Source: Isoetes taiwanensis
Lineage: Eukaryota > Streptophyta > Lycopodiopsida > Isoetales > Isoetaceae
Assembly: GCA_021234155.1 (NCBI GenBank)
Contig: JAJEKV010000030.1
Location: forward strand, 4,446,050 to 4,510,049
DNA length: 64,000 nt
Direction of reading: 5' to 3'
The number at the start of each line of letters is the position of its first letter. Position 1 is the stretch's first letter. Positions 22,877 through 33,540 of this stretch are shown here, piece after piece. Under the pieces are notes generated by a model. It was not told the origin of the DNA. It did not search any database and saw nothing but the letters and a program-made list of their open reading frames with translations. The translations under genes were made by a program, and so were the position numbers.

Positions 22877-23573
22877 TGGGGTATAGCCTCATTGTATGTA
22901 TATTACATGGATTGCTATATTTTTGTGGCTATATTGCCAGTTGCTTGCATTATGTAACCAATGCCTGTCAGAGATGCTGGCTGTCTACTGTTTATTTGCA
23001 TTTAATGGCAGGCTGCTATTGTGCATATTGTGCATGAAGACAATTTATATACATGTTAATGGGATCTCTTCTGCCTGCTTCTAGCAAGCCTTACATATAT
23101 CAGACTCTTTATTGTGTTCCTTTCGAAGTGAAAATAATGAAATGTTACTGTCCTAACAATGGAGAGAATCTGCCCTCCATATTCTCAGGTTTGGTATGTA
23201 AAGTGGGAGACTAAAAAATGCAGGAAACAAGCATTTTTTCTCTAATTGTTTGCCTCTTCACAATGGCTATTGCATGATGTAGATCGACATACAGATCTAA
23301 AACATCTATTCAGACCAAGAAAAGACTTTAATTGCTGTGAAGTTACCCCTTCTATTTACTTTTTTACGTTTATGTGGTTTATAGTGCTATAAATTTTAGC
23401 TTTTCTCTTAGTAGATTGAAGATAACTAAGTGTCTGGCCATCATTTTCTTGCAATTGATTTCTACATTTGTCTGCTGCAGGGCATATGGTTTGGTGACCC
23501 CGTTGGCGAATTGGTATATAAATGGCTATGATTTGCACAGAGTTTTTGTGTCTTGATGGGGTATAGCCTCATT
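22230..23573 (+). repeat. 657-bp tandem duplication
   Basis: Units 22230-22886 and 22887-23573 match through ttgtggccatattgccagtt, aatggcagnctgctattgtg, gggatctcttctgcctgc, gatggagagaatctgccc and the final tgcagggcatatgg exon-like end. Divergence is moderate, with small indels. Each copy carries one version of the candidate terminal exon, and the second has a longer, altered middle. Confidence 0.9.
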
Positions 23574-24231
23574 TGTTAAGGTGCAAATTTTGGTGTAGGT
23601 TGCTAACCCCAAAGATGTAGTTGTGAAAAGAAGATAGATGTGAGCAGATTATGCTATTTGGGTGGATAGTCCGCCATGCGCAAATTGGTCTATCGCACCA
23701 CAAAGAATCTGACTATTACTATTTTTGCAGACCATGTTAATGCCGAATGACTTTATAATTTTTTTAATCTATCACGGCAATTTAACACTTTTAACACAAC
23801 AATCTTGAGTCACTATTCTGACCTTTAGTTCCTATTGGCAGAGGGTGGACACATGAATGCAATGGAGTTGGGGCTTCGTAAGGTTCAATTACGTAAGTCA
23901 ATCGTTCTCTAAGCCGTGGGTCGCAGCTTGTTGTGGCGGATGGTCACAAAGAATACGTCTCAGAAAGGATATGATTTGTTGAAGATGTCCACCTGTTTGT
24001 ACCCCTAATGTCAATGCCATCTCCGTCTGCTATATATCTCCCCTCTTTTGTCAGTTCTCTTGCCTCTTAAACAGGTTGAAAGAGTAACCCTTTAAGAAAA
24101 TGTTTGATGCCTTTCTTTTAAAATGATTTCCTGCCTTAAGAAAAAGGTCAATGCCTTTTCCTTCGATTTTACTCAAAATAGCTATAAAGGCTTTTGCCTT
24201 TTAAACATCCCTTTTAAATTCCAAGATCCAT

Positions 24232-25233
24232 ATCTAATATTAATCACTAGCTTATCTTAGTGATGGATATTTTTAGCTTAGAATTTCAATATAAGGCTTT
24301 GACATCAACATTTGTAGCTTATCTTAGTGATGGATATTTTTAGCTTAGAATTTCAATATAAGGCTTTGACATCAACATTTGTAACTTTCTTTCTCCTTCT
24401 CTTGCTCTCCATAGCGACTCCCCCGAGCACCACCATATCAAATAGCTTACTTTTGAAGTTTGCAGGTGTTCAAGTATTCTTTTGCCCTAATGGAATTCAC
24501 ATCCCTCTATATCAGATAGCTTACTTTTGAAGTTTGCAGATGTTCAAGTATTCTTTTGCCCGAATTCACATCTCTCTATTTCTTTAGCTCTTTGGGAATT
24601 ACCTTCCCTAAAAGACTTAATCAAGCTTTTCAGTAATTACCCTTTCATGTGCAGACGCCCTCTACGACCCAAGAGCAAAGTGGCTTAAATCATACTTCGA
24701 AGTCATGCTTTCACAATGAACTCAAATTGCATCTACAGGCTGCTCAACTTCAAGACGATAAGTATCAATTTTTACAGTGCTCATTGACTGGACTATGCAC
24801 TCCTCCAATTGAGTATATCCATCATCAACGTCTATCCTTCCAAAAATGATAGGAGGATGTATAGCAAGTACATGCACAAAAACTCATTGATTACCATGTA
24901 GGTAACCACATAAAGGCACAATAACTCATCAACTGGTGCGTAGATCACATTCACATATGCTCTCAAATTTGACTATTAATTCATCTCAATGTACATTCAA
25001 GTTTAATGTTATGCTGTGAGTATTTTTATTTGGTCCAACATAATATAATCAAGTTTAAGCCCGAAATACCACATACACAAAATCCATATAATGAACTTTA
25101 TGTCAATGACCTCTTTAAAAGTTCCTCTATTTACCCTTGCCCCTCCAAGCCACATTACTTATTCTAGCTAGCAATTAAACAATCACCACATCAAATTGTT
25201 ACTAGGCCCGGCAACGCCGGGCACCATAACTAG
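24232..25233 (+). mobile_element. Possible non-autonomous Helitron; 3' end clear, 5' end tentative
   Basis: The right end has the Helitron signature: a perfect 7-bp hairpin GCCCGGC-AAC-GCCGGGC at 25206-25222, 7 nt of spacer, then CTAG at 25230-25233 followed by T. A similar end with the same accat-actag spacer words is at 47739-47766. A start at 24232 (A followed by TCTAATATTAATCAC) fits the TC rule, but many other TC dinucleotides could serve. No Rep/helicase gene is present. A 67-codon frame at 24649 is not recognised. Confidence 0.45.
24249..24585 (+). repeat. Two short tandem duplications (67 bp and 74 bp)
   Basis: Units at 24250-24316 and 24317-24383 repeat gcttatcttagtgatgg through gacatcaaca with a 67-bp period. 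Units from 24444 and 24518 repeat agcttacttttgaagtttgc through ttcacatc with a 74-bp period. Both lie inside the possible Helitron ending at 25233. Confidence 0.85.
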
Positions 25234-25479
25234 TGTTAATTAAACTAGATTAAAATTCATTTCAAAAGTTTCCATGGTTTAACTAAACAATACAAAATTT
25301 CACTCTCTTACTTTTTAGCGTTTGGCTAAAGAGATCGAAGTTTGGTGCTAGCACGAAAAATGTTAAGCTAAATTCATTATTTTTTTCTCAATCTTTCCCA
25401 TTTACTTTAGCCAACATTTTTTTTAAATGTGCTAAAAAATTGCCAAATAGCTAAGTTTAGTCCTTAAATTATTCAATGC

Positions 25480-26394
25480 ATACGATCTAGGCCATAGAAT
25501 GGAGAGATCCAACGATCAAGGTTGTCTGGGGCGCACTTCGTTTAGAATATGTAGCACAATCACAGGGGGTTCCAGGGGGATTTGATGTGGATGAATAAAT
25601 TACCATTCTTGAGACCATAGACCACACCCCTAACACAATTGAATGGGTTATTATAGGAAAAATAAACATAGGTTCAATAGAAAAAATAAGCAAGTTAGCT
25701 CGTTGATTGCATTGAATAGAGCATTACTATTAGAATATTGGATTATTTTAATAGGGGTTCGACTCTCCGCATTTCATATTCTAAAACCTTAGGTGAACCC
25801 GTATAGAGATGCATCCCCATATTTCATATTCCAAAACCTTAGGCGAACCTGGAATTCATATTTCAAAATCATAGGGAACCCCCGTCATAATTTACCATAA
25901 TCAAAACGAGAGGCACCAAGAGGCCCTAACATATGATCGGGCCATAGGATGGAAGGATCCAATTATCAAGGTTGTCTGGGGAGGGGGGGAGGGCACTTTG
26001 TTTAGAATATGTAGCACAATCACAGGGGGTTGCAGGGGGATTTGATGTGGATCCATAAATCACCATTCTTGAGACCATAGACCACACCCCTAATACAATT
26101 GAATGGGTTTTTATAGGAAAAGAAACATAGATTTAATAGAAAAAATAAGCGAGTTAGTTCGCTGGTTACATTGATTAAAGCATTCTTATTAGGATATTGG
26201 ATTATTTTGATAGGGGTTCGAGTTTTCGCATTTCATATTTTAAAACCTTAAATGAACCCGTATAGAGATGAATGCCCGTATTTCATATTCCAAAACCTTA
26301 GCCGAACTTGTATTTCAGATTTCAAAATCATAGGCACCCCCAGTCATAGATCACCATAATCAAATTGAGAGGCGCTCAGAGGCCCTAACATACG
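25480..26394 (+). repeat. tRNA-like satellite, second block (two units)
   Basis: Two units match the block at 17240-20135, with the ggggttcgactctcc and ggggttcgagttttcgc words near 25752 and 26208 (456 bp apart). The D-arm-like agctcgttgattgcattg is present. It is flanked left and right by the repeat that also borders the first block. Confidence 0.8.
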
Positions 26395-26546
26395 ATAAGG
26401 GAATAAATTACTAATCGCATATTTCTTATTAACCATAATGGCTTTAGCCAAAACTTTCTGTGGTCTAGCCCTCTACAAATTTCCCCTCTCATACTTTCTA
26501 GCATGTAGCTAAAATAATCCAAAATTCATCTCAAAAATTTCTGTGA

Positions 26547-26777
26547 TGAGTCTAATCCTTCTAAAAAGCAGAAGGTAGATGACCTAAATGTGACACCGTA
26601 TGATGTTACTATAGATGATGACGAACCTATTCTTACAGCAATCATTGACCCTTTGTGTTTTTGAGAAGAAATGGATGAGGGTGCCCAGTGGTACATTGAT
26701 CTTTCTAAGACAAATGGCAAGCTGGACTTAACACTTTTCTCCGAAAAGAAAGAATTAGACAGGATGACCAAATAAGG
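26547..26777 (+). pseudogene. Coding-like remnant, acidic peptide, unknown
   Basis: One frame reads DESNPSKKQKVDDLNVTPYD, IDDDEPILTAIIDPLCF, a TGA stop, then MDEGAQWYIDLSKTNGKLDL and EKKELDRMTK before TAA. Composition and codon use look like real coding sequence, unlike the surrounding repeats. It begins where the satellite-flanking repeat breaks off. It may be part of a retroelement gag or a captured host exon; I do not recognise it. Confidence 0.35.
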
Positions 26778-26842
26778 AATCATACTTGCATGTGAGGAAG
26801 AAGAAAGATCTCCTTAGACGTACTCATTGTAGATAGAATATA

Positions 26843-27233
26843 ATAGAATCTTGCACTGCGGCTCGCATGAAACCAACAACATTCGGGCGGTTTGTTGGTT
26901 TCTTGCGAGTCCCATTCTAGAATCGCATCGATCCGAGACATCGGATCACCATTCTAGAATGGGACGAGCATGCATGTCGTGCATGCATGCGGGCGGCGCA
27001 TGCCCGTGTTGGTTGGGGAGTTAAGCTATTTGGTGGCGTTTTACGCATCCTCGTCTCATCGGCTTCCTCTTCTCTCGGCGGTACCTTATTCTCTTTGAAT
27101 TGTTTCGAGGCGGGAGGGGCTTCTTCTGCACGGTTTATGGCAAAGCGTTTCTTCATGCTATCCTTTTCGGCCTTTAGCCTCGTCACCTTAGTCCTCGATC
27201 CTAGTTTGTAAGGAAGTTCTCACGGTAGTCGGT
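26843..27233 (+). mobile_element. Family H copy with complete 5' double hairpin
   Basis: The 5' structure is intact: outer arms GTCCCATTCTAGAAT (26909-26923) and its complement (26951-26965), inner arms GATCCGA (26930-26936) and TCGGATC (26941-26947), followed by GACGAGC and CATGCATG words. Its first bases, ttgttggtttcttgcgagtc, face a reverse-oriented 5' segment at 26843-26888 (tgcactgcggctcgcatg), making a head-to-head junction. The 3' half is missing; the next copy starts 347 bp downstream in the same orientation. Confidence 0.6.
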
Positions 27234-27905
27234 GGGTTTGTTGGTTTTCTTGCGAGTCCCATTCTAGAATTCGCATCGTCCAGGACATCGGATGCCATTC
27301 TAAATGGGACGAGCATGCATGTCGTGCATGCATCGGGCGGCGCATGCGTGTTGGTTGGGGGTTACGGCAGCTATTTCGGTGGCGTTTACGCATCCCTCGT
27401 CTCATCGGCTTCCTCTTCTCTGCGAACCTTATTCTCTTTGAACCCACCCTCCCCTTCTTTGTTTATTGTATTTTTGTACAAGTTTACGTTTATCATGTTT
27501 TTCCACCCGGGCAGGGTGATGCTTTTCCACCCGGGTGATGCTATTCTCGGTATGTTTGTGTTGTCTCGTTTGTTGTGTTGGTGATGTCGCGTGCGGTTGG
27601 CGGCGGCATCGTTTAGACTTCTCCATCACGGGGGTTTTGGGGCGATTCTATGCCTTCACGTTTGTCTAAAAGCCCTTGCGAAGGCTTATCACTAGGGTTT
27701 TTCCTCGAAAAAAACCGAAGAGGCGGGGTTTTTAATCCCGGTGATAAGCTTTCGGCGGTACATGACCACTCATCTATTAGCATTGTATTTTTGGGGTCCA
27801 AATGATATAATTGGATTTTCCTTTATTTTCTTGGGTAGTTCGCATGTGCGCTACCCTCCCACCATTGTAAAAATCTTTGATGATGAATGAGAAGCCTATC
27901 TATAT
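27234..27905 (+). mobile_element. Family H retroposon, full-length plus-strand copy
   Basis: The elements of the family occur in order: 5' words tgcgagtccc, a partly decayed outer stem (27256-27270 with 27296-27310), the CATGCATG/GGCGGCGCATGC leader, a short-hairpin pair with CCACCCGGG...GGGTGATGC words (27502-27541), the 3' hairpin with 9-bp arms GCTTATCAC (27684-27692) and GTGATAAGC (27741-27749), a second hairpin (gggtag...gctaccc, 27833-27855), and the end gatgaatgagaagcctatct. No protein is encoded. At about 670 bp it has the size of a SINE-like or deleted LINE derivative. Confidence 0.65.
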
Positions 27906-27909
27906 AGAT

Positions 27910-28592
27910 AGATCCCTAGATAGGCTTTTCATTCATCTCAAAGCAGCTTTTTTCTTAATGGTAGAGAGTGGTAGCCGCGATATCGCAGCTACCCAAAAAT
28001 GAAAAACATAGGGAATATCCAGTTATAACACCCGACCCCAAATAAAATTGTGTGCTACAGATGTTGGCTAGTGTACCCGCCGAGAGCTTATCACGGATTA
28101 AAAAACCCGCCTTTCGGTGGGTTTTCGAAAAACCCTAGCTATAAAAATCTCGGCAAGGGGCTTGGACAATGCAAGGTCGCTAAACGCCCCACAAAAAAAC
28201 CCACCAAAACAGAGAATACCGAAGTCGCGCATCACCCCTGGACCTGCACATCACTAACAGAAAACCAATAGAGAAAAAACCTCGAAAAGCGAGGGGCTGG
28301 TCACGCGTGCCACGCGACAATTAAAACAATTATGAACATACAAATAACAATTTTAAGGGGGAAGGGTGGGAGCCATGGATACTGCTGAGAGATGAGAAAG
28401 CGCCGATGAAACGTCGATGAAGAACTCTGCAATAAGTAGCGATCTCCAAACCTAATGAACGTCCTAAAAATGCATGCGATGCATGCATGCGACGCATGCC
28501 ATGCATGCATGCTCGTCTCGTGCAAGAATCCCGATTCGCTACGCGAATCGATGACATTCTTGCACTGCGACTCGCATGAAACCAACAACATC
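27910..28592 (-). mobile_element. Family H retroposon, full-length minus-strand copy
   Basis: It is homologous to 27234-27905 in reverse, so the two copies lie tail to tail across the ctatctatatagatag centre. Its 5' double hairpin is perfect with other bases: outer arms GTGCAAGAAT/ATTCTTGCAC (28520-28529, 28556-28565), inner arms GATTCGC/GCGAATC (28533-28539, 28543-28549). The 3' hairpin has a good core (28096-28136) but a weakened outer arm. The second hairpin is a near-perfect palindrome, GGTAGCCGCGATATCGC and partner (27971-27995). Confidence 0.65.
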
Positions 28593-28630
28593 CCGATACC
28601 AGAGAACTTCAAATACTAGATCCGAGGAGC

Positions 28631-28700
28631 ATTAGGGCGGATTTGGGGTCTCAAAATGGCCCATATCTTGGATGCCAGAATTCCACGTCATGTTTCTCGC
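28631..28700 (+). repeat. Segment inverted relative to 32590-32670
   Basis: The words attagggcggatttggggtct, aaaatggcc and attccacgtcat occur here and, in reverse complement, at 32590-32670. Both copies sit close to a family H 5' region, so they may be ends of a larger element or a shared duplication. Confidence 0.6.
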
Positions 28701-29428
28701 GACCAATGATGTTTGCGCATTTTTTTCCAAAGTCAGTATTAGTTGGCAAGTAGAAAGAGGAGCAGGCTTACTTGGCATCCACATGGTGAAATTTCATAGG
28801 ACATGTTTGTGTATTCATTGCAACCACATTAATGGCCCGCATTTTTCGAGAATCGTATCGCGGACCAAAATAATGGCTATTTTCCCGCCTACTGTGCACA
28901 TGCCCACATGCACCAACCACCTTATCAAATTTTGGCAACACGATTTCCATTGTTCACATTAAGCGCCGCGTGCATCCTCCTCTCCCGGCTCTTCATTTGG
29001 AATCCAAGTCTCCAATAGTGTCGTGTTTTTTGGGCGAGCATAGAGTTAAGCAACAATGGCGCGGGCGATGTCGGACAAGCAAACGTCGTTACATGCCATG
29101 TTTTACTACCCGGATTTTCATTCTGAGTTTTCCTACTTTTCAGCTCTTCCCGTTCATCGTATTGCTCCACACATTCATTCTTACAATTCAACGACCGTCG
29201 ATCGGCCGATTGGAAGGATATCTATCCATAGGCTCGTGGGTGAGAATGCTATCCTTAACGGCGGGTGACTATGGAGTTACATCGCCGGAGCGACATTCAT
29301 ACGCAATGAATAGGTAGAACTATAGGGTTCAAAATAAATGCTATGGATAGTATATTGTAAAAAAAAAGGGAAGGGAGGGGGGGAAGGGATTTGAAGAGGA
29401 GGATATTTGCAAATTTGCACCCTCAATA

Positions 29429-31134
29429 ATATATGGATCACACCATGCGAAAATGCATATGCACTTTGTAAATGTGTAGTGAGATTTCGCGTCATGTGAT
29501 CCTTGCTTCTTTTTTCTTCCCTCTTCTTGATTTATATTCACTCACTGAATCAAATATTTTTCTTTGGGCTATATTTATCAGATGTCGGGGATTTGAGACT
29601 AGGGAAAAGCATTACTAGCATCATTGTTGTCTAATATATGGACATAAGAGACATGCTTTTCCAAGATATACATTCAGGGCAATGGGCATCTAGTTTTACG
29701 TTGTAAAGTTGTGGGAGTCGAGTTTGAAAGTCGTCCCATGACCTCTTTTAAGCGAATTGTGCAAGCCTTATGAGAATGGTGTCCTTGCAATGAAGAAATG
29801 TTTGATAAGACGTGCATCCAGGGTTGTTGAAAAAATGAGTTACAAAATATTTGCTCCATTAGAGGTGTTTACTTATGCCACGACACAAAAGCTCCAAAGA
29901 TATATTGTATAAAATGTCGCTTTCATGAGCCTTTGGATCAGTTAACTCAAAATGTCACATATGGAAACATTGTTAGGTTTGATAAAATAACATAAAAATC
30001 TTATTTAATAAAGCTTTGGTTGTTGGTAAAAGTGTTGGCTTATTGATTAAGTGTTTGTATTTTGCTTTGGGACCCTCTTTGAAAAAGTTTAGTTCATAAA
30101 ACATAATATAACTTGGAATGATACATATTTTATATGCAAATGGGAGACTATTGATGAGGGACTTGGTGTTATTATCTATTGACAACAAACAAGAAAGTGG
30201 ATCACACCATGCGAATTTAGTATATTCCAACCTTTTAGCTTATACAAAATTCGCTTGGTGTGATCTTTTTGGAAAAAGATGACTTCCTAAAAAGATGAAT
30301 TAGAATAGAATAGAATAGAAAAATTACTATAGTAAAATATAGTAAAATTACTTTGATTATCTTTTAATAAAAGAAATATATATGTGTCTTATTTGAAGTT
30401 AAGTGTGGATATGTGACGTGCTCATTTATTGATAAAGTGTTTGCTTTTTGAAAAAAGCTAATAACTTTATGTACTACTAGAGTTGGTAAAGTATTTTAGA
30501 TGCAAATAGGATGCTTGATGTGATCCTTCTTATAAAAAAAGATATGCTCTTTGAAAAGGACTAATAACTTTATGCACTTGGGGTGGTAAAGCATTAAATG
30601 AGAAGGGGTACTTGTGTTTAATTTTAATTTGACAACAAATAAGGAAGTGGATCACACGATGCGAATTTAGTGTGTTCCATTTTTGTTGCATATGTACTAT
30701 TCGCTTGGTGTGATCCTTCTTGAAAAAGAATATGCTCTTTGAAAAGGGATAATGACTTATGTACTTAAGAGTGGTAAAGCATTTTAGATACAAATAGGAA
30801 TGAGTACTTGTGTTTAATTTTAATTTGACAACAAATAAGAAAGTGGATCACACCATGCGAATTTACTGTGTCCCTTTTTTTTTTGCATATGTATTATTCG
30901 CTTGGTGTGATCCATCTTGAAAAAAAAATAGCTTTCAAGTAAAAGGAAAGAAAGAAATATGTTATTTAAAGTGTAAAGTGTGTAAAGTGTTGGTTTATTA
31001 AAATACTATTTGTTTACGCTAAGTTGTAAGTTCAATATTTGTGTTTCTATTTACTTTTTTACGCAAGGATCACACCAGGCGAATTTCTTATATACAATTA
31101 CTTCTGTGCATGAAGATTTCGCATCATATGATCC
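29429..31134. repeat. Five large palindromes GGATCACACC...GGTGTGATCC
   Basis: Palindromes of about 67-71 nt lie at 29429-29499, 30199-30265, 30649-30716, 30845-30913 and 31067-31134. The left arm is close to GGATCACACCATGCGAATTT and the right arm to its complement, around an AT-rich loop of about 30 nt. The third and fourth are embedded in a 196-bp direct repeat with words tgtttaattttaatttgaca and ctctttgaaaagg; a lone right-arm fragment is at 30508. Long arms kept in all five copies while spacers drift suggest structure-dependent maintenance or spread as a foldback element. Confidence 0.85.
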
Positions 31135-31139
31135 TCTTT

Positions 31140-32589
31140 AAACAAGGATGGCTTTGACCTTCAATGTTCATAAATTTTATGAATGTTTGCATATAAGAAT
31201 GTCACATATCATATTTTCTTAAAAAGTGGTCATCAAATAGATAACTAGTCAAAGAGTTCTTCTACTACTTAAAGAGTCTCAAGACTCATTTTTGCTATAA
31301 TTTAAATAGCAATAGATTTTTAAAGGAATCTATTGTGAAAAGTAGTCAAAGACTTCTTGTATTAGAGGTATCTAAACACAAACACCATAACCTTTGTACT
31401 TCAAGAATGTATAAACCCTTCGCATTGCAAAGTATAATGTCATTTATTAGCATCTTCACGGACATTTCCCCTTCCTTATCGGAAGCAGCTCCTCTCAAGG
31501 AACTGTATTCGATTCCGAATGTCTTCATCCTCTCTCAATCTCTCACAATATCCAAGGAGGCCAGAGTTACCCTCACCACAAAATCGGACTAAACTTGAAA
31601 TGTCCCGAAATGACAGTTTCTTGCCACTCAACGGATCCAATGGATATAAACTGCCATCCGCCCAGATGTCGACACTTTTGAGCACGCAAAGGCGCAAACA
31701 CGCCGAGGTCTAAGTTCTTATTTTTAGACCTCCGTTTTTTGCGATTGAAGACTGGAGCATATTCGTGAGTCGGTTGGATCCTTATCCACACATCATTTGG
31801 AGCTTCCATATCATGCGTGGATCGCATCGCCGCGAAATGAAGGTGTACAATTTGTATGCCCCAAAGAATTAAACGTGTGAGCCGAACGTCCGGCACTAAC
31901 CTCGTTTTTGAAATTTGCAACGCATATGGAAATCGAAAAGTCCATTCTCCTACAATCCATGCTTTTATACATTAAGAAAATTCAAATTTCGAATTGTAGA
32001 AGGCGGAAGCCCTGTATTGGGATGAAGTAAAGATCCCTGGTCAATCTTTGGGTTCACATGGACGAATCTAAAGCCGGGCTTAAAACTCGTTGAACTTGGG
32101 CGGAGGCAAAAAATTCAGCCCCGCTTTGGAAAATCAGCCCTCGGAAGATCCAACTTGCGTAGTTGATGCAAATACTGAATTTTTAATCGATCTTTGACTT
32201 CCCGAGGCTCGGCGGAGGGCCTAAACTTCTCCATGTGAACCACCCATAAAAGCATGCCAGCCTCGAATGAAAGTTCGATACAAAGCTTCAACCTACACAT
32301 TCAAATTTTGAAATGTGGAAGGCGGGAAGCTTGTATGGCCATGGCCTCTAAATGAAAATAGCGCAAGAATCGGTGACGCACACGCTTGGTATCTGACAAA
32401 CCAAGAGACACCGTCATGAGTTGCCGGTATGCTATAATGCAAGTGGCTTTTTTGAAGTGCCACGTGTTGCATCAGTCTGTCTGACAACCAACAGAATTAA
32501 ATACATATGGCGCCATGAATGCGCGATCCCCCTTATTCTGGGAGAATATTCCAAGTAAATCTGTAATGATGAGATTTTGGTATCCTAGG
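31140..32589. other. No recognisable gene
   Basis: Minus-strand frames at 31476-31697 and 31573-31920 overlap each other and show no motif. A short repeated phrase, ttcaaattt followed by gaattgtagaaggcgg-type text, occurs at 31981-32010 and 32300-32330. Confidence 0.4.
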
Positions 32590-32799
32590 TGGCATGGGAA
32601 AAAAGGAGCGGAAATATGACGTGGAATGGCTGATAGGAGGCCATTTTCAGACCCCAAATCCGCCCTAATGAAAGGTTGAAGATTGTCTTAAGCCGGACAA
32701 AAGGGCAAAGATAGAAGAGGTTAGAAAGGATAGGAATGGCCAAGAAAGAGTAGCTCATGCAAGAAGAAGCCCCTCCTCCGCATGAGATCAAAGAATAGA

Positions 32800-32992
32800 A
32801 GCCATGGATACTGCTGAGAGATGAGAAAGCGCCGATGAAACGTCGATGAAGAACTCTGCAATAAGTAGCGATCCCCAAACCTAATGAACGGCCTAAAAAT
32901 GCATGCGATGCATGCATGCGACGCATGCCATGCATGCATGCTCGTCTCTGCAAGAATCCCGATTCGCTACGCGAATCGATGACAATAGATTT
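32800..32992 (-). mobile_element. Family H 5' fragment, truncated at the shared breakpoint
   Basis: Nearly identical to 28370-28549: the leader words catggatactgctgagagatg, gaacggcctaaaaatgcatg and the inner hairpin GATTCGC/GCGAATC are kept. Homology stops at about 32990, just where the outer-stem 5' arm should begin, so one outer arm is missing. To the left it diverges near 32805. Confidence 0.65.
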
Positions 32993-33117
32993 TTTTTTGT
33001 AGAGCAACTGAATACAAAGAAACTTTCATGAAGACGGATGTAAACGGTAAGACATGTTTCTAAGTATGATTGGCCTAGTAATGTAGCAGTTACACCAATA
33101 TCTATATGCCACGGGGT

Positions 33118-33369
33118 TATTGTTATGCGTAGAGCCACATTCAATAAACCTACTCCAAGTTACTACCTGCCGCAAGCTAAAGACTTAGCTGACTTAAAAG
33201 CTTCCAAGGGGGTCTTAAATTGGGGAAGAGAGGTTCCACTCGCCGTTGTCGAGGGCATGGAGCTTACATTATTTGTGAATGAACGGGATAGGTTAGCGTA
33301 GCTGGAGGACATGAACAAGCTTAACAAGCAGTCTAACCATTATCCATGTGGTCTTAAGACAACGTTTTA
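33118..33369 (+). pseudogene. Coding-like remnant, unknown
   Basis: A frame reads MRRATFNKPTPSYYLPQAKD, LADLKASKGVLNWGREVPLA, VVEGMELTLFVNERDRLA, a TAG stop, then LEDMNKLNKQSNHYPCGLKT and a second stop. The smooth amino-acid composition suggests former coding sequence, possibly of a transposable element. A further frame at 33384-33665 (WSNTKEALGNDELKFMIVDT) may belong to it after a frameshift. I do not recognise the family. Confidence 0.35.
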
Positions 33370-33540
33370 GATCCATGTGAAGCATGTCATACATTCACCA
33401 AGCTCCATTTACATTAGCAGACGATATGATCCAGCATATGCTATGGAGATTTTACAGAGCATTATTAATAATCCATGTCAAATGCCTATGCCAGTATGTG
33501 TTACCTTGGGATTTGACCAAGAATAAACCTCCTAAGTGGT

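Noticed and set aside
28370-28420. Hammerhead ribozyme in the family H leader (gccgatgaaacgtcgatgaag)
   Set aside because: The CUGANGA and GAAA core boxes are not both present at the right spacing on either strand.
30301-30320. LINE tail suggested by tagaatagaatagaa
   Set aside because: No LINE tail words follow; only a short simple repeat.
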